Shown: in pieces, positions 9,623-18,635 of the stretch
How positions within the stretch are numbered: the first letter of the stretch is position 1
Layout: each line of letters begins with the position of its first letter
Assembly (NCBI GenBank): GCA_040766885.1
Contig: JAXGPP010000015.1
Coordinates: 1 to 64,000 of the forward strand
Direction of reading: 5' to 3'
DNA: 64,000 bases
DNA from: JAXGPP01 sp040766885
Lineage (GTDB): Bacteria; Planctomycetota; Planctomycetia; Pirellulales; Thermoguttaceae
The notes under the pieces: generated by a model
Told to the model about the DNA's origin: nothing
Databases searched by the model: none
The model's input: only the letters and a program-made list of their open reading frames with translations
Program-made: the position numbers and the translations under genes

Positions 9623-11641
9623 CTACGCCCGCTCCGGCCTCTTCACCAGCCGCACGAAGTACCAGACCAGCCCGGCAAACAGCGCCATGGCTAGCCACGG
9701 CGCCGCTGCGCCGGCCCACTCAGAGCCGAGCGACCACGGCTCCCGACCGCGTGAGACGGCATAGCCCGCCGCCCCCGCAATCACCACGCCGATGAGCCCC
9801 TCGCCGCCGACGAGTCCCGAGCCGAAGAGGATGCCGCGATCGCGCCGCGCCAGCCTCTGCTCCTCGTCCCCCGCCCGCCGCAGCATGATCATCCGCACCA
9901 GTCCTCCCAGGAAGACCGGAATCATGGTGGAAACAGGCAGATAGACGCCCACCGCGAACGGCAGCGACGGGATCCTCGCAAGCTCCGCCAGAACTGCGAT
10001 CCCCGCGCCGATCGCCACCAACGTCCAGGGCAGGCTCTGGGCCAGCACGCCGTCAATGACGAGCTTCATGAGCGTGGCCTGGGGCGCCGGCAGCTCCTCG
10101 CCGCCGAACCCGTAGGCCTTGGCCAGCAGCAGCACCGTCAGCGCCACGAAGGCCGCCGACGTGAGCACCCCCACCAGCTCTCCGATCTGCTGCCACCGGG
10201 GCGTGGCGCCCAGCAGCATGCCGGTCTTGAGATCCTGCGAGGTGTCGCCCGCGATCGACGCGGCGATCGCCACCACGGCGCCCACCGTCAACGCCGCCGC
10301 CTTGCCGGCGTCGTCGGTCCAGCCGAGGAGCAGGAAAATCGAGGCGGTGCCCAGCAGCGTGGCGATCGTCATTCCGCTCGTGGGGTTCGAGGTCACTCCC
10401 ACCAGCCCCACGATCCGGGAACTCACGGTCACGAAGAAGAACGCGAATACGATCACCAGCATCGCGGCAATCGCCCGGCCCAACGTGAATTCGATCGAGC
10501 TGAACGCCTGGGGCGCGAGCATCAGCGTGAGAAAGATGACCCCTGCGCCGCCTGCGACCACCTTGAGCGACAGGTCTTGCTCGGTCCGCAGCACCTTGAC
10601 CGCCGTGCCACTGGCGATCCGGTCGCGGATCTGCGCCGCGCCGATCCGGAAGCTCTCGACCATTGTCGGAATCGAGCGGACGAGCGTGATCAGTCCACCC
10701 GTCGCCACCGCCCCCGCCCCGATGTAACGCACATAGCGCGTCCAGATCAGGCTCGGGCTCATCTCGGCGATGCTGAGCGTCGTCTCCGGATAGAGCGGCT
10801 CCACCCGTCCCTCGCCCCACCAGGCGATGATCGGGATGATCACCAGCCACGAGAGCAGGCCGCCGCCCACCATGATCGTCGCAATCTTCGGCCCCAGGAT
10901 GTAGCCGACGCCGAACAGCGCCGCGCTCACGTCACACCCCAGTTGCCCCTTCTTCAGAAGCGGGATGTGGACCTCCAGCTCGCTCGGCACCGCCCGCACC
11001 CAGCCGGTGATCCCCTTCACCAGCGCCCCCACGCCCAGCCCCAGGAATACGTTCTTCGCCCGCGATCCGCCGCTCTCCGCCGCCTTGAGCACCTCCGCGC
11101 ACGCCGTTCCCTCCGGGTATGGCAGGTTGTGGTGCTCGCGCACGATCAGCAGCGGGCGGAGCGGGATCATGAACAATACCCCCAGGATGCCGCCGCTGAT
11201 GGCCAGCAGCGTGATCTGGAGCAGGTTGGTATTGAAGCCCCAGAGGAAGAGCGCCGGAAGCGTGAAGATCACCCCGCTGGCGACCGAACTCGATGCCGAC
11301 CCCACGGTCTGCGACAGGTTCGCTTCCAGGATCGAGCTCTTCATCCCGCCCGCCCGCAGCGCTCGGAATAGCGCCACGGTCATCACCGCCACTGGGATTG
11401 AAGTCGAGATCGTCAGTCCGGCCCGCAGCCCCAGGTACGCGTTGGCCGCGCCGAACAGGATCCCGAACAGGATCCCCGCTCCCACTGCCTTCACCGTGGC
11501 CTCGGCCGGCGACTCGCCGGGCACGACATACGGTGTCGGCGGCCTCTGGACTTCCTCACGCCCCGGCACGTCGCCCGCGGGCGTCACGGCGCCGGGTTGG
11601 TCAGTGTCGCCGCTCGGAGGCGGATCAGGTCGGTCGGCCAC
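9623..11641 (-). CDS. OPT-family oligopeptide transporter
   Basis: A 672-residue inner-membrane protein with about 15 hydrophobic segments. The OPT signature is near the N-terminus (GILFGAANAYLGLRAGLTIS) followed by PYPEGTACAEVLKA. The start is GTG at 11641, with AGGAG eight bases upstream. The N-terminal ~45 residues are a polar Pro/Asp-rich tail. OPT carriers take up oligopeptides, or metal-chelate-like compounds in some groups, with proton symport; substrate cannot be read from sequence. The convergent subtilase upstream could supply peptides, but that is only a suggestion from position. Confidence 0.92.
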   Translation of the reverse strand: MADRPDPPPSGDTDQPGAVTPAGDVPGREEVQRPPTPYVVPGESPAEATVKAVGAGILFGILFGAANAYLGLRAGLTISTSIPVAVMTVALFRALRAGGMKSSILEANLSQTVGSASSSVASGVIFTLPALFLWGFNTNLLQITLLAISGGILGVLFMIPLRPLLIVREHHNLPYPEGTACAEVLKAAESGGSRAKNVFLGLGVGALVKGITGWVRAVPSELEVHIPLLKKGQLGCDVSAALFGVGYILGPKIATIMVGGGLLSWLVIIPIIAWWGEGRVEPLYPETTLSIAEMSPSLIWTRYVRYIGAGAVATGGLITLVRSIPTMVESFRIGAAQIRDRIASGTAVKVLRTEQDLSLKVVAGGAGVIFLTLMLAPQAFSSIEFTLGRAIAAMLVIVFAFFFVTVSSRIVGLVGVTSNPTSGMTIATLLGTASIFLLLGWTDDAGKAAALTVGAVVAIAASIAGDTSQDLKTGMLLGATPRWQQIGELVGVLTSAAFVALTVLLLAKAYGFGGEELPAPQATLMKLVIDGVLAQSLPWTLVAIGAGIAVLAELARIPSLPFAVGVYLPVSTMIPVFLGGLVRMIMLRRAGDEEQRLARRDRGILFGSGLVGGEGLIGVVIAGAAGYAVSRGREPWSLGSEWAGAAAPWLAMALFAGLVWYFVRLVKRPERA

Positions 11642-11802
11642 GTCGCTGCTCCTGGTGGAGGTACGGAAATCCCAGGCCCGCGGTACCAGCCGGGCAGTGC
11701 AGAAAGTCTGGTTTTCCCCAGCCGAAAGTCAAGGCCCCGGAGCCTGCCGCGCCGCCGCTGCGCAGCATATCACTGAACCGCCTCGCCAGGACAAACAAGA
11801 AG

Positions 11803-11838
11803 CGTCTGCACACCTCGTCAACCCGCGTCGGTCACATC
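11803..11838 (+). repeat. 36-bp degenerate direct repeat, copy A
   Basis: Matches 13447-13482 at 31 of 36 positions; the shared core is CTCGTCAAC followed by CGGTCACA. Confidence 0.55.
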
Positions 11839-11925
11839 GTCCAACGATTCCGTGCTCGCCACCGGCGCGCGTAAAGTTTTCACCGTCCTGCTCCCCGCAG
11901 TACAATCGCCATCACAACGAGGCCT

Positions 11926-11953
11926 CACTGTCGACTTTCGCTCCGCGAAAGAA
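11926..11953 (+). repeat. REP-like palindromic repeat, copy 1
   Basis: CTTTCGC-TCC-GCGAAAG forms a perfect 7-bp stem with a 3-base loop, flanked by CAC(A/T)GTCG. A second copy on the other strand at 16114-16141 is identical at 24 of 28 positions. Confidence 0.6.
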
Positions 11954-12079
11954 TCGTCCTCTGGCCGGCCGAAAGGCAGAGGTCGCGGCGCGCGGAGCCC
12001 TGGCGACGGTCTTCCGCCTCGCCCCGTGCAGCGAGCCGCGGTAGCAACCTATCATCCCAGAGACCACCATCCAACAACC

Positions 12080-12823
12080 ATGCTAACCATCTGGCTCTCG
12101 ACGATACCGTTTCTCGCCGCCTGCGCTGGCGATCCCGTGTTCGTGACCTCCGATCCGAACGGGGGCTGGCCCGAAGCTGGCTACTACATTCACAACAACA
12201 TGTGGAACAGCGCCAACTACAGCCCTTGCACGTCGACGCTCTCCGCCTGGTCCCACGACAAGTGGCGGGTGGCCACCAGGATGAACAACACCAAAGGAGA
12301 CGGCGCCGTCAAAACATACCCCAACGTCCACCGCAATTTTCGCCGCGTGCCGGTGGATTCGTTTGACTCGCTTACCAGCACTTTTTCGCACACCAGTCCC
12401 CGCGTCGGAATCTACAACTTCGCCTACGATCTCTGGATCAATGGGATCGCCAGGCCCGGCTGCACGGAAATCATGATCTGGACCGAGAACTGCAAGCAGG
12501 TGCCGGGTGGGCGCTACGTCGAGGACGTGACGTTCGATGGCCGCACTTACAAGGTCTACAAGCGGTCCGGCAGCGGCTACATCGCGCTGGTGGCCGCGGC
12601 CGACTTCACCTCCGGCACAGTGAACCTCCTCGAAATGATCAAGTGGGCCGTGGCCAAAGGCTGGATCTCCGACAAGTCCACGTTAGACCAGGTTTGCTAC
12701 GGCGTGGAGGTCGTGTCCACCGACGATGCCGAGTCCATCTTCGAAGTCACCGCCTTCTCGATCGACGCGAAGCCAAAACCCCCGATCGACCATGCGGCGC
12801 CTGCAAACGGCACGACACACTGA
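12080..12823 (+). CDS. Secreted glycoside hydrolase family 12 endoglucanase
   Basis: A 247-residue protein; the frame stays open upstream to 11852, but the ATG at 12080 gives a signal peptide (LTIWLSTIPFLAACAG). GH12 hallmarks occur in order: NNMWNS near the start, YPNVHRNF, VGIYNFAYDLWING, the nucleophile segment EIMIWTE, and a C-terminal glycine-glutamate pair (YGVEVV) matching the acid/base position. Family members cleave beta-1,4-glucan or xyloglucan. The size fits a single GH12 domain with no carbohydrate-binding module. With the GH9, DUF5060 and esterase genes in the window it points to plant or algal polysaccharide use. Confidence 0.85.
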   Translation: MLTIWLSTIPFLAACAGDPVFVTSDPNGGWPEAGYYIHNNMWNSANYSPCTSTLSAWSHDKWRVATRMNNTKGDGAVKTYPNVHRNFRRVPVDSFDSLTSTFSHTSPRVGIYNFAYDLWINGIARPGCTEIMIWTENCKQVPGGRYVEDVTFDGRTYKVYKRSGSGYIALVAAADFTSGTVNLLEMIKWAVAKGWISDKSTLDQVCYGVEVVSTDDAESIFEVTAFSIDAKPKPPIDHAAPANGTTH

Positions 12824-12892
12824 GTTGACAGAAGTGAGCAGTTCGACTTGCAGCGGTAGACGCAGCGACCACATGGGACTGTAGGAGCCACG

Positions 12893-13234
12893 ATGGACGC
12901 CGCTGAATTCCGCCAACTGGCGCTGAGTTTCCCGGAGACGACGGAATCCGCCCCCTTGGGCGTCCCGGAGTTCCGCGTTCGCACGAAGACCTTCGCCTCC
13001 CTGGGCTATCCGGAAGGGGAACGCGGGACGGTCAAGCTGACACCGCGGGAGCAGGCAGAATACCTGGCGGCCGATCCCCACCACGTATTCCTTGCCAAGG
13101 GCGCACGAGGCAAGCGCGGCTGGACCGTGGTGCATCTGGCCGAGGCGAATCCGGAAATGCTCCGGGCGGCCATCGTCGCTGCGTGGCGAAACGCCGCACC
13201 CAGGCAGCTCGTGCGAGAATATGATAGCGACTGA
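12893..13234 (+). CDS. MmcQ/YjbR-family protein
   Basis: A 113-residue protein starting at an ATG with AGGAG six bases upstream. The layout is that of the MmcQ/YjbR fold: an N-terminal FRQLALSFPETTESAPLG, FRVRTKTFASLGY, a central VKLTPREQAEYLAADP and a C-terminal helix LRAAIVAAWRNAAP ending in arginine-rich sequence. The family has a CyaY-like or double-wing fold and is often annotated DNA-binding, but no activity is proven. It is 70 bp after the GH12 gene with no visible functional link. Confidence 0.85.
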   Translation: MDAAEFRQLALSFPETTESAPLGVPEFRVRTKTFASLGYPEGERGTVKLTPREQAEYLAADPHHVFLAKGARGKRGWTVVHLAEANPEMLRAAIVAAWRNAAPRQLVREYDSD

Positions 13235-13670
13235 AGTGCGGCGGAGGAGGACTTGGCCGGATGATCGTGGTGAAGCCGGAGTTCACCAGACAGTACCGGG
13301 ACCGCAAAGCTGACCGGCAAGCAGAGAAACCTGGTTTTCCGCTGGGGATCGTCAAGGGCCATCTTCGCGCCTGTTGGGGTGACGCCGCTCATCTATTTCG
13401 CGTCATTGCACCGCCTCAGGAGAGCCGGGAGAGATCATGGCCGAATGCCTGCAAACCTCGTCAACTCGCATCGGTCACACCGACCAGTAGTGACCCACTC
13501 CCGCGGCGCAGCCGCTTCGTCCAATCTGCGTCCAACTGTCTCCTGACACGCCCTCCTCATGCACCTCGGTGTTGAGACACCACGGAGCGGAAGCCCAACC
13601 AGATCGGGATACCCGGCCGAAAGGCATGGATCGCGAAGGTGGGATCTGAACTTCTGTCACCCCGGTCTAA
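13235..13670. other. Gene-free stretch with second repeat copy
   Basis: No supportable gene. It contains the second copy (13447-13482) of the 36-bp sequence seen at 11803-11838, and about 165 bp further a second shared block (CCGGCCGAAAGGCA at 13613 and 11965), in the same order and similar spacing as upstream of the GH12 gene. Confidence 0.5.
13447..13482 (+). repeat. 36-bp degenerate direct repeat, copy B
   Basis: Partner of 11803-11838. The two copies flank the GH12-MmcQ gene pair in direct orientation. Confidence 0.55.
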
Positions 13671-16043
13671 TCAATCCACATTCCCGGGGTATCCGAATGC
13701 GGGTTCGATACTAACAGCCGCATTTTCCACCTTGAACAACCTGACTGCAACGCTCTGGCGAATGGGTGGCGTTTCAATCGTGAGTTCATTGTCTCGTGAC
13801 TTCTCGACCGAGCGTTGGAGCCACTTGTTCTGAATTGTGTCGAGCCATTCTGCGACCCAGGTGCCATCCGGAACATCAGTCAGTGCCAACTTGCCGGAAG
13901 TTTGTGTTTCCGGTTCGATACCCATCCTGGTATAGAGCCACGTCAGCTTCGGCGATTTCAGCCACAGTAGAATGATGTCGTCGGTCTGCATGCCGCGTAC
14001 TTGCAGATCCGGCCCGTCACGACGGACGAAGTCGCCCAGCTCATAACCGACGGGGAAGAACCCGCCCCCCGTGTTTTCAACGGTGATGGCATGCCCACCG
14101 GCCGATACGGTGAACTCGAAACGCCGATAGAGATGACGGCTCTGACTGGGATCGACATCGAATCTCTCCCGAATCACGACCTGGTCGTCCAACGACACCG
14201 TCAATTCCGGCGGGGCGGAATTCGTGTCGCGCAGGAATATCTCGGGGACGAACACGGCAACCGAACCTGCTCGTGGATAGTCCATCTTCAGCACGACACG
14301 GTTCCTTCCGAGCGGTGGCCCGAGATGGCCGCTGAAAGAATCGCGACCCTTGACGCGGCCGTCCGGCTCGATCTCGAAAACCTCCTGGTTCTTCCAGCCG
14401 TCGGGGAACCGGTAGTTCATGTGCCAGCCCTCCACGTACACATCGGCATGGTAGGCGGGTTGCGCAGGATCGCTGAAGCGGAACGATGCCACCTCGACGG
14501 GCTGCCACTTACGTTTGCAGAAGGGAACGCCATCCGTGTACTTGGCCAACGCGTTGAGATAGGCGTAGTACCTGTCGTTCGCAATCCAGTTCCAGTCGAA
14601 AACCATGGCCGTGCCGGCCGAACCGGCCATCGTGGTGCTCCACATGCCGTTATGAGCCATGATTCGGTTTGGATCGTGCGACGCGTAGCCTTCATCGGAC
14701 TTGTAGCCGTGCCCAATGCCGAACTCGCTGAACATGACCGGTTTATTGTGCGTTGCCAAATGGTGCTTGATCCAAACCTCCGCGGATGGCGTAGCGTCCT
14801 TCTGCGTGTAGGTATTCACCGAGACCATGTCCATCTCGGAAAGGCCTTGGATTGCCGGGTCGCCGTTAACGGTCTTGAAGTTGGTATGGACGACATGTCC
14901 GGCCCAGTCGATTTCGTTCAAGTACTGCCCCATCTCCTGGTGCCATTCTTTGGCCTCGTCGCGCAACGACTCGTACGTCGGAATCAGGTCGATTTCGTTC
15001 CACAGGTTCCAGGAAAACACGGCGGTCGAGTAGCTCCAGCGGGCCACGAAGTAGCGGAGTTCCCGTTTGAAATTCTCTCGGGCTGAAGGGGCCGTCAGGA
15101 AGCGAAGTGCTTCATCCTTTCGATCTGTCAGGGGGCCGCCGTGCACGGCGTTGTACGCACTCATTTCCCAGATGCTCTTGTTCCACTGCAAGAAACGCGT
15201 CCCGTTAGTGATCGCAAGCTGTTGGCAGATACCGAGTTGCTCGCACTGCTCCAAAGCTTGATCGTGACGCCACGCGCGATCGAGATCGATTCTGCCGAAT
15301 CCCCGATCGGGCCGCGGCGGGGATGGAACTTTGTATTGATCCGGGTCAGCAACAAGCTCACCGATGCGCATCAGGAAATTTCGAGTCATGTTACCGCCCG
15401 CCCGGGCGAATTCCGCGTAGTGCGGCTCGACATTGGCAAGCTTGTCCCACCACTTACAGCTTGCCAGGGCAAAGAACGGCGTGCCATCGTCGTATTCGAA
15501 GTACAGGGGATTCGTCTTTGATATCCGTACGAAACCGTGGCTCGCTGTGTGAGGGCTGCATGCAAACGTGGATTCATCGGTCGCGGCGACGCCTTCACCG
15601 TTGACCACCTTGACTCTATACGTGTACTCTCCCGGTTCGCTCGGCGCAAATCGTACTTTCCATACCGGATCGCCGATCGGTTTATAGGAGTCCACGCCGG
15701 ACGCCATCTTGCGTCGGTACTCCTGGTAGAAGAAACCTGGCACTACCAGCACTACACCGCTTGGCGACGTGAACTCGCAGTCTACCTCCACCTGCGCCGG
15801 ATCAAACGGATTGTCCCAGCGACCCTCCAAATCGAAGGTGATCTCGAACTTGTTGTACCGGAGAACTTCCTCACGGTTCACGCGGACGTTCGAGATCTGC
15901 AGCGGCTTGTCACAGGACAGCTCGATGATATCCGTCGGCACATCAGCCGCTTCGGGGTCCGCTCCCCAGAGTTGTCTGACCAGAAAGATTGCCATTACGG
16001 CCAGCCAGCCTGCCAAGGTCGTTCCTCTGCTGCTCATGATCAT
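13671..16043 (-). CDS. Secreted DUF5060 glycoside hydrolase-like protein
   Basis: A 790-residue protein; the ATG at 16043 gives a signal peptide (residues ~3-26) and lies 10 bases after GGAG, although the frame is open to 16091. Residues ~35-140 form a DUF5060 beta-sandwich (LEGRWDNPFDPAQVEV, PGEYTYRVKV). A TIM-barrel catalytic region follows, with two glutamates in typical clan GH-A places: NLWNEID (acid/base) and PVMFSEFG (nucleophile). A C-terminal beta-rich domain follows (YTRMGIEPETQTSGK). Its relatives act on plant or algal polysaccharides; the exact substrate is unknown. The IS21 element sits about 280 bp upstream of its start and may alter its expression. Confidence 0.82.
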   Translation of the reverse strand: MIMSSRGTTLAGWLAVMAIFLVRQLWGADPEAADVPTDIIELSCDKPLQISNVRVNREEVLRYNKFEITFDLEGRWDNPFDPAQVEVDCEFTSPSGVVLVVPGFFYQEYRRKMASGVDSYKPIGDPVWKVRFAPSEPGEYTYRVKVVNGEGVAATDESTFACSPHTASHGFVRISKTNPLYFEYDDGTPFFALASCKWWDKLANVEPHYAEFARAGGNMTRNFLMRIGELVADPDQYKVPSPPRPDRGFGRIDLDRAWRHDQALEQCEQLGICQQLAITNGTRFLQWNKSIWEMSAYNAVHGGPLTDRKDEALRFLTAPSARENFKRELRYFVARWSYSTAVFSWNLWNEIDLIPTYESLRDEAKEWHQEMGQYLNEIDWAGHVVHTNFKTVNGDPAIQGLSEMDMVSVNTYTQKDATPSAEVWIKHHLATHNKPVMFSEFGIGHGYKSDEGYASHDPNRIMAHNGMWSTTMAGSAGTAMVFDWNWIANDRYYAYLNALAKYTDGVPFCKRKWQPVEVASFRFSDPAQPAYHADVYVEGWHMNYRFPDGWKNQEVFEIEPDGRVKGRDSFSGHLGPPLGRNRVVLKMDYPRAGSVAVFVPEIFLRDTNSAPPELTVSLDDQVVIRERFDVDPSQSRHLYRRFEFTVSAGGHAITVENTGGGFFPVGYELGDFVRRDGPDLQVRGMQTDDIILLWLKSPKLTWLYTRMGIEPETQTSGKLALTDVPDGTWVAEWLDTIQNKWLQRSVEKSRDNELTIETPPIRQSVAVRLFKVENAAVSIEPAFGYPGNVD

Positions 16044-16090
16044 CCCAAATGTGCTCCAAATGAATGTGCAAGAACCGCCTCGGTGTGGCA

Positions 16091-16279
16091 TTACCTCTCG
16101 TCAAAAAGAAACGTGCTTTCGCGGAGCGAAGGCCGACTGTGTATGCCTTCCCGCGGATCGAACCACTGCGCCGTGATTTCCCCTCCCTCGCCGCCCAGTC
16201 GGGTCAGGTCGACCGAGAAGCCGCTCCCGCCGGCTGAATAGACGTGCGCGTAGATCGGCGAGCAGATTGGGCGGCGCAT
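16091..16279 (-). pseudogene. C-terminal remnant of an apiosidase-like (DUF4038-type) protein
   Basis: A 62-codon frame whose translation (VYSAGGSGFSVDL, ITAQWFDPREG) resembles the small C-terminal beta-domain of DUF4038/collagen-binding-type glycosidases, where a FTVDL...WWFDPRTG pattern is usual. Nothing upstream encodes the rest: the same frame is closed upstream and the IS21 insertion lies 41 bp away. It lies just upstream of the DUF5060 gene, so it is probably the tail of a lost neighbour. A REP-like palindrome is embedded in its 3' end. Alternatively it may be a chance ORF. Confidence 0.4.
16114..16141 (-). repeat. REP-like palindromic repeat, copy 2
   Basis: Reverse-strand copy of the palindrome at 11926-11953, 24/28 identical, with one mismatch in the stem. 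Confidence 0.6.
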
Positions 16280-16315
16280 CTGACTCAGGAGTTGTTGTCA
16301 CATCCGTCGCGAACG

Positions 16316-16320
16316 GGTTT
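16316..16320. repeat. IS21 target-site duplication, left copy
   Basis: GGTTT directly before the left IS end; the identical pentamer follows the right end at 21388-21392. Confidence 0.8.
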
Positions 16321-16372
16321 TGTCAGCGGGCGCTGAAAGGGTACCAGTGATGGGCGCTTGAAAGGATACCAG
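16321..16372 (+). repeat. IS21 left terminal repeats
   Basis: Two tandem units, GGGCGCTGAAAGGGTACCAG (16328-16347) and GGGCGCTTGAAAGGATACC with AG (16352-16372), behind the terminal TGTCA. These are the likely IstA binding sites. Confidence 0.85.
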
Positions 16373-16442
16373 TTGGACAGCGAAGGCATGAGCTGCTCCG
16401 ATGAGTGGTTTTTCGGGAACCACCAGGGAGAAGAGCCGGCTC

Positions 16443-18017
16443 ATGGCACACCGACTGGCAATGGATAAAGTGCACGCCATCACGACTTTACATGCACAGG
16501 GGCTGTCCGAGCGGCGGATCGCCCGGACGCTGAACGTCAGTCGCAAAGCGGTTCGCCGACATCTGGGCCGCAGCTCGTCAAAGGATACCAAAGCGCCCCC
16601 CGGGGAAGCGCCCACCGGGTCGGCGGAGGCAAAGGATACCAAAGCGCCCACCGGGTCGACGAACGAGGGGGTGGCCGGCCGCCCGCGGCCGTCGCGGAGT
16701 GCGTGCGAGCGGTTTCGTCCGCTGATCATCGAGAAGCTCGAGGAGGGCCTGACGGCCCAGCGGATCTTCCAGGACCTGCAAGAGGAGCACGGCTTTTCGG
16801 GCAAGTACAGTTCGGTGCGTCGCTTTGTGCACAAGCTGGGCCAGGGCAGCGAGTTGCCGTTCCGCCGGATAGAAGTCGCGCCGGGGGACGAAATGCAGGT
16901 GGATTACGGCACGGGGGCGCGCTGCCAGGATCATCAAGGCGTGTACTGCAAGACCCACGTGTTTCGCCTGGTGCTCAGCCATTCCCGCAAAGGGTACAGC
17001 GAAGCCGTCCGGCGGCTGACCACTGAGTCCTTTATCCGTTCCTTGGAGAATGCCTTTCGGGCCTTGGGCGGTGTACCCAAGGTGGTCGTGTTTGACAACG
17101 CCAAGTCGGCCGTGATCCAGGCCGACTGGTATGACCCGGAGTTGAATCCGAAGATCGTCGACTTCTGCCGGCACTACCACTTCACGTTCCTGCCCACGCG
17201 ACCACGCACGCCGCGCCACAAGGGGAAGGTGGAACGGGGCGTGGGCTATGTGAAGAGCAATGCCCTGCGCGGCCGCACGTTCGTTTCGTTGCAGGCGCAG
17301 AACGAACACTTGCAGCGCTGGGAAAAGCACGTCGCCGACACGCGCATCCACGGCACCACCAAGCGGCACGTCGGGCAACTCTTCGAGACCGTGGAACGCG
17401 CCGCCCTGGGGCCGTTGCCGGCCGAACTGTTCCCGTTGTTTGAGGAAGGCCCGCGGAAGGTCAGCCGCGACGGCCACATCGAAGTGAAGCGATCGTTCTA
17501 CTCCGCGCCTCCGGAGTATGTCGGCCGGGAAGTGTGGGCACGCTGGAACAGCCAGGTCGTGCGGATCTTGAATCATCGCCTGGAACAGATCGCCCTGCAC
17601 TGCCGCCAGGAGATCGGGAAGTTCAGCACGCTCCCGGAGCACATTGTCGCGGAGAAGATCAATGCCGTGGAGCGTGGAGCCACGTATTTACTGGGCAAAG
17701 TCCGGCATGTGGGACCGCAGGCGACGCGCTGGGCCGAGGCCGCGCTGGAAGCACACGGGGTCCGCGGCATGCGGATCATCCAGGGACTGTTGAGCCTGAC
17801 GCGCAAGTACGAGTCGCCGGCCATCGAGGCCGCCTGCGACACGGCCTGGAGGAGTCAGGCTTTCAGCTACCGGATCGTCAAGCAACTGCTGGAGAACCGC
17901 GGCCAGTCGCAACAGACGATGGAGTTCCTCGAGGAGCATCCGGTGCTGCGACCGATGTCGGAGTACGGAGAGTTTTTTCGCACCGCCATTCAAGGAGGAA
18001 TGCAGGATGTCAGATAG
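16443..18017 (+). CDS. istA: IS21-family transposase IstA
   Basis: DDE transposase of IS21. The start is uncertain: ATG at 16401, 16443 or 16461 are in frame; 16443 has GGGAGAAG upstream. An N-terminal helix-turn-helix (LSERRIARTLNVSRKAVRRHL) binds the ends. The RNase H-like core has the acidic residues in MQVDYGTG, VVFDNAKSAV and HKGKVERGVGYVK; a C-terminal domain follows. Between the HTH and core lies a low-complexity insert with KDTKAP repeated, encoded by DNA that copies part of the IS terminal repeat. IstA overlaps istB by 11 bp. The gene looks intact, but its ATPase partner is disrupted. Confidence 0.95.
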   Translation: MAHRLAMDKVHAITTLHAQGLSERRIARTLNVSRKAVRRHLGRSSSKDTKAPPGEAPTGSAEAKDTKAPTGSTNEGVAGRPRPSRSACERFRPLIIEKLEEGLTAQRIFQDLQEEHGFSGKYSSVRRFVHKLGQGSELPFRRIEVAPGDEMQVDYGTGARCQDHQGVYCKTHVFRLVLSHSRKGYSEAVRRLTTESFIRSLENAFRALGGVPKVVVFDNAKSAVIQADWYDPELNPKIVDFCRHYHFTFLPTRPRTPRHKGKVERGVGYVKSNALRGRTFVSLQAQNEHLQRWEKHVADTRIHGTTKRHVGQLFETVERAALGPLPAELFPLFEEGPRKVSRDGHIEVKRSFYSAPPEYVGREVWARWNSQVVRILNHRLEQIALHCRQEIGKFSTLPEHIVAEKINAVERGATYLLGKVRHVGPQATRWAEAALEAHGVRGMRIIQGLLSLTRKYESPAIEAACDTAWRSQAFSYRIVKQLLENRGQSQQTMEFLEEHPVLRPMSEYGEFFRTAIQGGMQDVR

Positions 18018-18339
18018 CCTTCGCGTCACATTGAGGAAGCTGCGGTTGTCGGGGCTCGCGGAGTCCCTCGACATCCGACTTCATGAAGCGGCCACATCTG
18101 GCTTGAATCATCGGGAGTTTCTCGAGCTGTTGTTGCAGGACGAGTTGCTCGTGCGCAACGGCCGGCTGATCAGCAAACGGACCAAGGCGGCGGGCTTCCG
18201 CGACATTCGCCGCTTGGAGGATTTCGACTTCACGTTCAACCCTTCGATCAAGAAGAACCGCATCTATGATCTGGCGACCTGCCAGTTCATCCGCGATCAC
18301 CGCGACGTGCTCTTCGCCGGGCCGCCGGGCGTCGGCAAA
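18007..18339 (+). pseudogene. istB: istB 5' part, interrupted at the Walker A motif
   Basis: First 111 codons of the AAA+ transposition helper IstB, with AAGGAGGAA ahead of the ATG and an 11-bp overlap with istA. It carries the N-terminal DNA-binding/arginine-rich region and then GPPGVGK, where homology stops. Reading continues for four codons of inserted DNA (to the TAA at 18352), so at most a 115-residue protein without ATPase core is made. The remainder resumes in the same phase at 20833. Confidence 0.95.
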
Positions 18340-18360
18340 CCCCGCCCAACGTAATACCCC
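18320..18360. other. attL-like junction (istB half-site + element arm)
   Basis: The istB P-loop sequence runs into GGCAAA (18334-18339) and then element DNA with the inward arm CGTAATACCCCT (18350-18361 region). The symmetry centre computed from the two arms falls at 18337.5, between two A residues of the core. Confidence 0.7.
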
Positions 18361-18635
18361 TCTCGTCACGGAGGAATGCGAAGGGCAAATCACGGTTGAC
18401 GACCCTTGCCATCCTCTCTTCAGAAGAACGCTGAAACTTGCTGGGTTGGCTTGTCTGCCAGGCAACATTCGCCATGCCCAGGTTGAGATCGCTCCGGGTC
18501 AGTACGGCTACGTCCCGGTAGCTAGCACGAACCTCTCGACCTCGCCTCGCCCAGAACCCACCGTTTTGACATTGCCTGTCGTGCGGGATCTGGTTGTATC
18601 TTTCTTGGCACTGCCCAAAGCCAGGAGGAAGAAAC

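Larger units (their letters stand above)
11642..12079. other. Gene-free stretch with repeat copies upstream of GH12 gene
   Basis: No ORF here is convincing. The stretch holds one copy of a 36-bp sequence found again at 13447 (31/36 identical), a REP-like palindrome at 11926-11953, and a weak promoter-like TTTTCA-18-TACAAT (11877-11906) that could serve the gene at 12080. Confidence 0.5.
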
